DNA of 64,000 nucleotides from contig NC_056548.1 of the NCBI RefSeq assembly GCF_910596095.1, positions 17,632,651 through 17,696,650 on the forward strand, in the 5' to 3' direction. Positions 34,112-46,300 of the stretch are shown piece by piece. Each line of letters begins with the position of its first letter. Position 1 is the stretch's first letter. Origin of the DNA: Thunnus maccoyii (Eukaryota > Chordata > Actinopteri > Scombriformes > Scombridae). A model generated the notes under the pieces. It did not search any database and was not told the origin of the DNA. It worked only from the letters and a program-made list of their open reading frames with translations. A program made the translations under genes and the position numbers.

Positions 34112-36994
34112 ACTTAAAACATTCACAGCAGTAGAGAAAACTGGGGCTACAGGTCATTTACCTATAAACCTTCAACATCCTTCAATATGATGATCTGAAG
34201 GCCTTTTTAACTCTGTGTGCCAAATGTAAAAGAGCCATGATGATGCTAATAAAGTAATTGTTAGCTGCAGCCCTTATTAGAACTCAAATTAAAGAAATAT
34301 TATCATTTTAATAAACATTCACTATTTCAGCCACAGTGTCCCAAGCATACGTTAATGTGTTTGATACCTAAAGGCCAGTAAATAAAACTCAATGTTTCTT
34401 ATGTTTTTTTCATGTAGAATTATCAAATTAGTTATGCAATCAGGCTCATAAACATAAGGTTGATTTATAAACAAAATAAATAAATACATTTTAAAAGCAT
34501 CTCAAATGTGCTGCTTTTCTCCTTTTTTTAATATAATTTTAAACTAAGCAATTTGAAGACATCATCATGGGTTCTGGTGACCTGTGATGGGCATTTGTCA
34601 CTATTTTCTGACATTTTATTGACAAAATGATCAATGGAATAAATAATGGATTCATTGATAATGCAAATAATTGCTATAGCGTTAGTTGCAGTCCTCAACC
34701 AGATAGTACATTTGAGTGCTTTAGTGAAACTGTGTCCTCAAGAAACTTTGTCAAGATTACTTGATAGAATAATTTTTCGTAAAAAGTGGAACAACAATAA
34801 ATTACCCAACATTTTATTTATCATTTGATGAACATTGATTGATATGAATGCAATAATAATGTCTGATTATCCTGATTTGACCACACTAGGATTGCTCAAT
34901 AAAAAACAATACTTTTGTGAGTATAAGAAAGAGGTGACACAGAGCCCCAGTTTCCACTATGGTTGATTAACATAAACTCACTATTTAGTGTCCATCATGC
35001 AGCATCAGCAGCACTTCATCTTATTTCCACCTCACACCTTTCTCTCCAGCTGTCTGTCTGTCGGTGCATCATCATGTCATGTACCATTAATCTCTGTGTC
35101 CTGTTGGTATTATCTTCATTAATACAGATAACTATTAGATATCACAGGCTGCTCTTTCAAACCCTGAATTCTTAAAACAGTCAAGACCCTCTATGTCATA
35201 CTAGTGTATTAATTTCAATCATGTATGGCAAAGTGTCGGCAACAGTCAAAGTATATGTGAGTCTTAAACCAAAGTCCAAAGTAAGTCCAAAGTAAGTCTC
35301 AATTCGGACACTATCTAAAGAGCCCAAATCATTGACATATTCAACATCAGTGTCCCCTCGTGACCTCTGTGCACTCGCTGATCCAATCATTTCTTACAGT
35401 GACCAAATTCTTAAGTCAGTGCTTCATGTGTTCTGGTCTGTTGCTGAAAAGAGTATAAAATACAGAGAATTAATTACAGCAACAGATGAGCTAAGTTTTG
35501 TCGTTGTGCTCACTCAGATTCTCACTTTGCAATAAGCAAAACAGAGCACTTGAACACTTGAACAATTAACTCAACATGTGTTTACATTAAATACCATGCT
35601 GATCATACTCTGAACAATATGAAATGTCTCATATGTCAGACTTAGTTGAAGTAATTATAGCCAACTTATAAATTTCTGCACATTTCAGACAGAAAGTTTT
35701 CATGGTTGTGGATGATGATGACTGCAGTATAGATCTGGTAAATGATTTGTTGCCTAATGATAGGTTTTTACCAGAAGAAGAGATTTTTGTTCATTTGTAC
35801 AATTACTTACTTTAATCCCCTAAAATTCAGAGACAGTATATAAACATAAGCAGCAAATCCAGTGTGCTGGAGTACAGAGCTGACACAATAAAAATGTGTC
35901 ACTGTGCTAATGCTTTCTGACCGCACTGTGACTGTAACCTACTCTTTAAATCAACCAGTTTCAGGCCTGTCAGTGTGGTAATGCGTGGGGAAGATAATGT
36001 TATATAAATTGATTGGGCATTAGTAAATCCAATTTATGAACCACAAACACTCTCTTCTTCTCTTCACTGCTCTTCAAACAGTGGGATATTGTCAGCTTGT
36101 GTTTGAGCACAGACTTCCAACCCACAACCACCCAATGCTGTAATTGTCAAAACGTGTCTCATAGTCTTATAAAACGATTTGTATTCTAACAGTTTGATAA
36201 ACCACTGTTAACGTTTAAATCTCTCTTCTCACATATTGATTTGATGTTGATAATAAGCTATTTGTGAATGCATGCAGAACAAGGACTTTTCTGCCACTTT
36301 GCTGCAAATCTGTATGTTTTCATGTATTTGCACAAGGCTGCAGGTCAAGCACCTAAACACATTTGCTTTGCGTATATATTTGCCGCCAACAAACATTTGA
36401 GGCCGTAGCTTCATGTTTCAAATAGCTCTGGTTTGTCTTTCACCATTTCTTCCACTTTGGTCCATTTTCTGTCATTTTCAGTCTTAACCATCATTCTCAA
36501 CTGACTTTAGCTCATCTGATCAGATCTGTGTGTGTCATGTGCCTGACTCAACACAGGTTGAGTGCCTGCTATCAGGTGATATCTGATACCATGACATAGC
36601 TGGAAGGAGGAGTTTAAAATGAGAAGTAGAACTCACAAAAGGAAACAATCACATGACCACAGAAGTGTTAAATACCAGAACAGGCAGGCGAGCTTTGACC
36701 AGCAGTCGGTCAGGTATGTAACTGTTGTTTTGGAAAGGAGCTTTCCAACACCGCTCATTATATTTAAACTGCGCCCCAGACCTGCTAAATCAGCTGAATT
36801 AATAAGCAATAATCTCTGCTTTTGGCACAGTAGACAAGCTTATTTATGATCAGCGTGTAGGAAGTACCTGCTGGGTTTGGGAGGGGCGAGTCAGGTAAAT
36901 TGCCATGGTGTTAAGAGAGCGCTTTGCTCTTCCCTCCAGCTGTTAAGTTCCCCAGAAGCTTGAAGGAAAAGGGAAGCATTTCAGTGGGAGCAAC

Positions 36995-39900
36995 ATGAGT
37001 GGTCAGAATGTTTTCTCTCACGAGTGGATGGAGGACAAGGATGATTTTTGTTCCCCGTCAAGAAAAGAGAGAGCCAGTGTGGGAGAATATGACCACCGTC
37101 TGTCTCTGGGAGACGGCAGCGTCACCTCGGAGGCTTCCGTCCTGGACACTGAGGATCTCTCCCCACTGATGGAGACCAAGTTGTACAAGCGGCGTTGGGT
37201 CATGCTCTTCCTCTTCAGCATCTACTCCATGAGCAACGCGTTCATGTGGCTGCAGTATGGCATCATCAGCAACATCTTCATGCGCTTCTACAGTATTGAC
37301 ACCCTTGCCATCGACTGGCTCTCCATGATCTATTTCCTCACTTACATCCCTCTCATCCTGCCTGTCATGTGGCTGCTCGACAACCGAGGCCTCAGGGACG
37401 TCGTGGTTGTGGGCTCCGCCTTCAACTGCATCGGGGCTTGGATCAAGACGAGCACGGCTGACCCCGACATGTTTGCCATGACCTTCTTCGGCCAGTTTGT
37501 GTGTTCAGTTGCCACAGTTTATATCCTGGGCATCCCATCCAGACTTGCGTCCCTGTGGTTCGGGCAGCAAGAGGTGTCCACCGCCTGTTCCATTGGCGTT
37601 CTGGGAAACCAGGTGTGTCTCTGTTTACCTGTTGGGCTCAGAACTTCTTTGGCAGTGTGTGTATGGTGTTATGCACATCTCATATTGGTGTTAAGGGTGT
37701 TAAGGGAACGGTATGTGTGTGTTGGTCAATGTGAGAGAATGAAAGAGAATTCTATCGTCTCTAACACTGTTTTCAGAGGCAGCATAACTGAAAGGCAATG
37801 TGTTAATAACAGGCAGGTACATGTTATGTCGCATCTGCCATCTTGAATGTATGACTGAGCCTCTCTGTTCCTGTTCTTCGTTCTTCTTCTTGAGTCAGCA
37901 GGTTAAATAAAGTGGCTTATTATGCCAGGGGGGAAAACACACAGCTGCTTCAGCCTCCAGCAGTGAAAGGATCCATGATGCATGTTAACTTGCAGAACTG
38001 AACACTTAATAGATGCTTACATTGATAGTTTCAGTTCTATAAGATTTAACTCAGGGTGTAGTCAGGCAGTTTTTCTCACATGCCTGCCGACATGGTAAAT
38101 GGGAAGTTGAGAGTAAATATTTGAACTTAGCTCAGTATTTGCTCACAGTTGACATTTAGGTTGTTTTCCAAATGTCAAAGAAGATTTGTTTGAGTAGAAT
38201 TTGAGCTTTATTCATTTAATTAACTTACTCACTTTCACAATATCACATTTTATAAATGTGTAGTCTGAAATTCAGACTATAGAATAGGAAATAAGCAAGC
38301 ACAACTTTCTGAACCAGAAAAGAAAACCAGGGCGAAAAAGCAGTGAGTTGATTGAGGAGGAAGATATGTTGGCCAAGTCAAGTTCAAAATTAATCAAAAA
38401 AGGCTCCTACTTTGATTTTTGATTTTCTACAAAACACACAGTTACAATATAGACAGATAACAGGTGTGTGACAAAGAGGCTGAAGGCAGAGAAGCAAGTA
38501 GATATGGCAGAGCTTTAGATTTATCTCACTAAAAAAAGGGAGATACCGGTATCGTCTAATTGTTCAAAGTGATTTCCTTTATGTCTGTATGTGTGTGGTT
38601 TGCTCTTCCTAGCCAGGGGATATTACGTGGGATGGCGGGTGACTTCCACCGCTTGAACCGCCTGCTTCTGAACAAACTGGTAAACTTTGGTAAATTAACT
38701 GTAAAATGAGATAAACAGAAATCTTCAGCATGCCATTTCATGTCTCCTTCACCTTAGATCTTCCCTAACATGTAGCCAAAAAGTCATATAGTTGAACATA
38801 GCAGAGAAACCAAAAACAGTGTTGTGAAAGAGATGATTAATTCAAAAGTTTTGTGGTAGTGACACAGTTTTAAAAGTTTTAATGCAATCTGGAGTCGTTT
38901 CCAATGCGAAGAATCTGGGTTCATAATTAAATATAGCATGAATTATTCTTTCAGTACAAGCCAATAAAAACAGCCAGTGGATGGTGTACAGGCAGAACAG
39001 TTTTTATGTTTTAGGCTATATATGGATGTCTTGTGATCTTGCACAATCTTTAACATAAACTTTAAACACGAACCCTCAAAAGATGTCCCACCCCTCTGTT
39101 TTTCCTTCACTTGAAGTGTGTCCTTTCTCACCTGCGTGAGACCAAACACTGCACACCGGTCATTGTCAGGCATGTTTTTGTTTTGTGACTTAGTCCTGCT
39201 CCCCGCAGCTGCAGATAAAAAGAACACGTTGTTGATGTTCGTTCGCTCACCACGACTTTATTCCTTTTGGCTCAGGTCCTAAACAAGATACTTCCAAGTT
39301 TTCAGGCTAAAGTAGTTTACATATCCCATCGGATGTTTAGAAATAGTTCACGATCACAAAAAGTGGGTGAGATTTGCTTTGAAGATCAAACAGATGAACA
39401 GTTTGTGTGCCAAAAGAAACTTCATAAGAGACGACATTCTTGATGTAAACCAAATAAATAATTTTGCATATTTTTGACAAGTTATCAAGGCTTCTTCCAT
39501 TGAAAATCCACCAAAAATAGGGATGCAGTGTCTGTTTCGGATGTGTGACAGTGAACAAAGACGTTGTAGGGATCTTTTATAGGCTCCTATGAATATCTTA
39601 CAAAGCCTTCTCTAGCAAAATGAGCACCAGGTAAGTTAACAATCGTTCAAGCAGCTCATGTTAGATATTTAACATCAATATACCAAATGTGAAGTGTGTC
39701 CGTATAATGTGGAGGATAACAGGTGCGGCTGCAGAGGTCATGGTGTATCATTCTTGCAGGACATATTTCTGTGCTTACACGCCTCAGACGCTGCTCACTG
39801 GTTTGTTCCTCCTGAAGGAACGTGTCTTGTCATATTTTTGCCCTTTCCCTTCTCTCACCTTTCCCCTAGAGCGGTGGGACCTCGACCGGTGTCCCCTCTG

Positions 39901-40324
39901 GAAAATTCTTGATGCTGTAGGATGCTGAGGAAGTGGGCACTACTCATGTGGTATTCAAATTTGGAAAGTTTAGTTACTCCCCATTTGTCCCCAAGATCCA
40001 ATAGAATTGTCGTTGGACCCTGAGGGTGGGGTGGGGTTTTACTGTCATTTCCCAAGAAATATGACCCCTTGCATTATGTCAAATAAGCATGTATCACTGG
40101 TGAGTTTACAGTGGTGGGTATACCATCACTCACAAATGCCAAACTGTCAAATCTTAAGTTTTGATGTAACGATTTGTTTTCGAGGCAGCATAAAACTTAC
40201 TTTACGTTCACTGTAAGACTCAACTACCTTTTTCTTTTCTGATTCTTTATTTCAACCTTTTTCCACTTTTATATTGATACTTTCCCACTTTACTGATGTG
40301 TACTTAGTGTAAGTGTGAGTCTAC

Positions 40325-40360
<36 letters not shown>

Positions 40361-43300
40361 AGTTGTCAGCTGAAGGCAAAGAGTCATTTTTAAAATCTGT
40401 GCATTTCACCTACAGATGGGCATTGCCATCGGGTTCCTGATCCCACCCATCCTTGTGCCTAATGTGGACGATGTGAACGAGCTGGCATACCACATCAGAA
40501 TCATGTTCTACATCAGTGCCGGAGTGGCCACCCTCATCTTTGTCCTCGTTGTCATCGGTAAGTCTTCAAGGGAAGATGACTATTCCCATTCAAAGGCTCA
40601 TAGAGTGGTTAAGAACTGTCAGGGCTCTTTACTCACTCATGCAGTAATAGTCCACCGCAAGTCCCTTTCAATGTCATACAGTATAACTCCCACAGTCATG
40701 TTGGGAAAATATAGAAAGACTGTGGGAGTCATCTTGACAGTTTGTGCTTTCCCGTGGCAGGGACTGTGACAAAGCTGTTACCTCAGCTCGCCTCTTTTGC
40801 CCCTTTCAGTGATGCCGATGGGATTTAATAGTTTTTTAGTTATCTTTGTAATGATATTTTTGGATGAGAAGACCAACAATTCTCCAGAAGCATTTGTTTG
40901 ACAATCAGTTCACTCATTTTTTATATGGAAGGGCTGTTAGGGACTCCTGCGGCAGCACTGCTGAAAAGCCGAGTCTCCCTGAGTGTGTAGAAATGTGCGC
41001 TCTACCGAAAACTCAACTGCATTGCTGTCCACTAGACGAGCAACTACAGTAATTGCTGTAATTGTCCACCTTTTTGATGAGATGTGTTCAGACACGATGT
41101 GAAATACAAGCAGGAACTCTGGGAGTCATAGAAGTGTTTTATTAAATCATTTTCCCCTCTCAGCTCTGTTAAATTCCTTTTTCACCTCCATCAAGGACTA
41201 AAACTTGCTGACAGTCAGGGAAGTATCGTGAAGCTTCACTACAGGTCTTATTTACTTCAGAGACAGATCCTTGGTTGACAATCAGAGCTTAGAGCCTGTG
41301 TCAGGTCAAAGGTTGGTGACTCAAAGTCTTCTTTAGAGGATAAGGCTGACAATTTTCTGTATTTTTCTTAGTGTCGACAAATCTCATGCGCAGAGCCAAA
41401 CCAACAATGAATTGATCCTGTTTACAAGTACTGTGTGTGTATTCAAAGCCTGATATATCTTATTCCTCTGTGCTGTAGACCTCTGTTGCACCGTTGCACC
41501 AGGTGACATGTTCCCCCCCGCAAAGAGTTTGGGTATGATGGTTTGTTTAGAAACTGCTCCAAAGACTAATCCCAATGATCATGTTTTCAGTCTCCGGAGA
41601 GTAGTTTTGTGTAAAGCAGAGGCCACTGCGCATACGTGGTAATGTGGTTCAGTTTACAGAGCTTCACTAGCTTTTTGTGCTACATATCACAACCTCTAGA
41701 CTTTGTATTAAAGTACTTTTCAATGTACAATCTAGCAAAAAGTCATAAGGTTGTGATATGTAGCACAAACTTTGGATACACTCACGGTGCTTGTAAGTAG
41801 GATCAATTAATTGTTCATTTGACTCTGCACATGAGATTTGTTGACAATAAGAAACATTTAGAAAATCATCAGCCAAATCCTTTAATGGGGATGATGTGTT
41901 CTTGTCTGCTGCAGCCTCCTCATGTGATTTTTGTTTATTTGGAAATTATATGGCAAAAGACTCTGTCAGAAATCACCCATAGTAAATACACGTTTATTTA
42001 TTCTTTATTATCTATCACTGGTACAAGTGGGGTTTATTTACTATTCTATTATTTACCTCGGCTCTGCAAATTGTGATTGTCGTGATTTAATATTCATATT
42101 CATAAATTCTTATGATATATAGTGCTCTGTTTCACAGACACACACTGAAAAAATCCAGCAGAGAGATTTTGCAAAGTGTGGTGGTCTTCCTCAGCAGATG
42201 GAATTTGCTCCGTTGTTAAGGAGATAGATTAGTTGTCATCACATGACCTATCTATGGAACTGTGTACCTGTGATTACAGAGGAGAAGAAAAATAAAGAAG
42301 AAAACATTTATTTTGTACATTTACATCATGTTACTAAGATATTATTTTTTTAAAAATCCAGAGTTTTGGTTTTACATCCAATCTGGGTACATTGCTGTCA
42401 TTCTAATATTATTGTATACTGAGTTTGTATATTATGGGTGTGGTAATAATATTGTGGATCAGATTAGACATAAAAGCCAATCTAGGGACAAGCAGTAAAA
42501 ATTAGCCCCGTAATTAACGTTGCGATATGTGTCAATAGTCTATTCACTGTGTGTCTGTAAACACTAGTATACTATACCACAGGAATTTATACAATAGTGC
42601 CTCAGTTAACAGTGTTTAGCTTTTAACAACTTTTTATTTCAGCATTTTTCAAAAGTTAAAAATTGCTTTAAAGAGACAAGTAATTAAAACAGGAACAGAA
42701 AACCAAAAAAACCCAAAAAAAACAAACAATTAAACTAAAGCTGATAAAAGTCTAATAAAATAATGTTTGTTGTTAGTTAACTCAGCCTGTTGGCTTATTG
42801 ACAACAGGTGTGTCAAATAGATAATTAGCTGGCTGGGAAACAGCGTAGCTGAGCATGCTGAGGTCATTAACTGACAAAATGTTTTATCTTATCTTCTGAG
42901 GAATGTCCAACCCTGCCTTGCTGTTATGTGCAAGTGCACACACACACACACACACACACCTATTTTGCCTCCACTGTTACTCTTCCTCCTGTCAGTATGA
43001 CCTCTTGGCTCACACTGGGCTTAACTTCCTTTTGGTGTCTGTGCCGGCTGATAGGAGAACAGACGATACACTATCATCACCACCTTAATGAGATAGCTGG
43101 TTTTCTCTCCCTAGATTACAAACGTCTTACATCCTGAAGACAAATATAACCTCCTGAATCACTGTGTGTGTGTGTGTGTGTGTTTTCCAGTGTTCCAGGA
43201 GAGACCAGAAATCCCTCCCACCCAGGCCCAGGCTCAGGCCAGAAGCATTCCTCCTGACGAATACTCCTACACGGCTTCCATTTTGAGGCTGCTTCGCAAC

Positions 43301-46300
43301 AAACCTTTCATGCTCCTGGTGGTCAGCTATGGTGGGTCTTCTCTCCTGCTGCAGTCATGTTTGAACAAGTGGAACAGAAACTATTTGCCTAATTACACCC
43401 TGTCTGGAGGAACAGGTCCTTAGGTGTTTTATTTACAGCTTAAATCACTGGGCTATTGATTGATTTATTGTTTATTTATCAGATTAATAGTTTAGTCTAT
43501 ATAATGTCAAATAACAGCGGAAAATGTCCATCACAAGTCCTCAAAGTTGAAGTAAATTACAAGTGTTGTCCAATCAACAGTCCAAATATGTTCAATACAC
43601 AACAATATAAAACAGAAAAAGTAGAAAATTGTCTCGTTTGAGAGGATGAAATCAACAAATGTTTGGCCTTTTTTGAAATAAGATACTTTCATAAATGGGT
43701 ATCAATTGTCAATTAATATTTTGTTGATCAACTAATTGTTTCAGCATTATATTTAGGTTTTTATTTCCACATAGAGATCCCAAATGTTGATCCAGCAAAC
43801 AGAAGGCTGTACAGTACAGAGGATGTTCCTTGCATTAAGATGAGCAGTTGTAATACTTTCAGCTCCAAAAAATACTAACTTTAGCATGTTTTAGTAGTAT
43901 AGAAAGTTCAAATAAAAGTTATATCATGAAGCTCACAGAAGAGGAAGTCTGAGACACATCTGACTCTTCACATACTTGTGAATGTGTTTGTATCATGGTG
44001 ACGTCTCCATTACATCATCGGGACTTGCCGGTCGTCCCGTGTTCCAGCTCCTTACTTTTATCACTTGTAGCTCAGATGTTGTTGCAATATCAAGGTGAAA
44101 GGTAACAAAGATGTACAAGCCTCAACATAGATGTTTACAGCTGAAGCTGTCACAATCATATTTATGGATACTCACTGTCTTTATCGTCTGGTGTGCAGAT
44201 ATGAGGATGTGTCATCATAACACATGGACTTCCAGTGCACTGCTTATGTGTAACTTCCATCTAAAGGTCCTCTGAGATGTCCCTTTTTTTGCTCTGACTG
44301 TTTAAAAACCCAAAGGTCACGATTTAATGATTATGTTAATGATTGACAGTTTGAAGAATATTAAAAAATGTTAGCCTGGAAATATGTACCCTCTGGACAT
44401 CATGACAATCAGACTTAATGCCCTTCTGTGTTTAGAGAGAGGCACTGATTGACACGTGATCCAGTATAAACTTTAATGCTATTAGTCAAGTATTGACAAT
44501 GTCTGAAGGCTACTACAGACTTGATGTGAGAGGTTGTCAACAGTGTTTTTAGGGGGAAGGTCCCATCTGGACCTTGTCCTTTCCCTACAGGTTGTCTCAG
44601 AATAGACTATTTTCTTTTGTCTTTTTTAGGGCTGAACGTCGGCTGCTTCTATGCTGTTTCCACTCTGTTGAACCGGATGATCATTGAACACTATCCTGTA
44701 AGTCTCAGTGTGTCTGCTGGAAAACATGCTACTGCCTTACTGTCTTCTATTTACAAGAAGTTTTGTTTGCTTAGTGTCACTACGCACACGCTCGAAGACA
44801 TTTGTGTAATTTTTGTTTGACACTGATAACAATAACGCTGACGAGAAGATGACCTTGAGTCTGGGACTCTGGTTGTTATGTCCCGGAGCTTCCAGGACAA
44901 AATAACTGCAGGATGCAAAATGTCACAGATGTCTTATATGGTCTGTAAAACCAGAATTGTCAATGTTGGTTTATCCTCTCAGGGCGAAGAGGTGAATGCC
45001 GGGAGAATCGGTCTGACCATTGTCATCGCTGGCATGGTGGGGTCCCTCATATGTGGCATTTGGCTGGACAAGACTAAAACCTACAAGTAAGATATTCGTA
45101 TAAAACACTGTTTTCTATTGAGAGTAAAGACAATTCAGTGTGTGACTGTAACTGGTTGCCAGAATGTGTTTTAGTAAAGGCCCCTGTCACTGAGACAAAA
45201 CAAACCTCAGCCAAATTTCCCCTGTAGTTTTACTTCCATCATTTGACGTTAAAAATGAGTGTTCCCTCTAATCACATTCTTCAGACGACTAAAATGACCT
45301 TCATCTGCCTCGTGGACAATGTTTACAATATTCACCATCTTAGTGTAGCATGTTAGCATGCTGACATTTGCTAATTAGTAATTAAGAGGGACTGCAGATG
45401 TGAAAACTCCCTGTGATCTCTGAAGCGATTGCTCCAACGTCATTTTCAGTCTTCAAGGTCAAACAGTCGCTCTTGTTTGCTGCGGTGTTAGCTGTGCTTT
45501 AAAACATGGACTCCTTATATGAACGTCTTAAATCATTCGTTCAAAGGAAGATGTCTAAGTGGATTAAAGCTTTTGTTCAAAGTGGGCACGGATGAATCCA
45601 GTGGAACTGAGTTTTATATCTGAAGTCCCTCTCTGCTTATCTGAACTGACAGGCTGTACTCTACTGGTTCTCCCGGGTAGCATCTCAGGCCTCGTGCCGC
45701 TGCATTAAACATGGAAAACAGTAATAATGCAATCTTAAAAGTGAGAGTATCTGATCGCTTTGTGATCTGTGATGGTGTCCTTTTTGTTTTGTTCGACAGC
45801 TTTTTTTGGGGATCAGGTTTCTAAGTCTTTGGTACACAACGTTCAGTTATCTGGCATGCAAACTATTATGACTAGATAAAATCCTCAGTCCTCAGATTCC
45901 TTACATGCCATCAGGATGCTTAGCTGTCAAAGCAGTCAGGCCCATATTTATGTTGTTGACCCTCACGCTCCCATTGTCCTATGTGGGAGAGAGTCAAAGG
46001 ACTATGTTATATTAACAAAAATGTTTTGGAGCAATATTTTACGCGTGGTTGTACAAGAGACAGTTTCACCAGAGTAAGCTTGTTTGTGCAGATGGTCCGG
46101 GTTATGATGAGGGGTCTTCAGTGACTCGGGAATATTGGTTTTCCCAGTCGATAGTCAAGCATTGCCCTCAATCAGCAGAAAGTTATAGCATATAATCTAA
46201 TATACTGCATATTTTCTGTTAAGTATTACTCATTAAAAATTAAAAAACAAAAACATAAAACATCTTTTTCTCAATGGCAGTTTTGTGTCAGCAGGGATTT

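Larger units (their letters stand above)
29814..36994. other. Interval between the two flvcr2 first exons
   Basis: No coding exon supported, and in particular nothing like flvcr2 exons 2-10. It holds a decayed repeat region (30440-32200), CT and GT microsatellites, a small hAT-type element (33849-34111) and AT-rich DNA. The last few hundred bases (36840-36990) are richer in GC and probably form the exon 1b promoter and 5' UTR. Confidence 0.5.

Noticed and set aside
38541-38560. GATACCGGTATC palindrome near 38547
   Set aside because: Twelve bases only, isolated in intron DNA; expected by chance in a window of this size.
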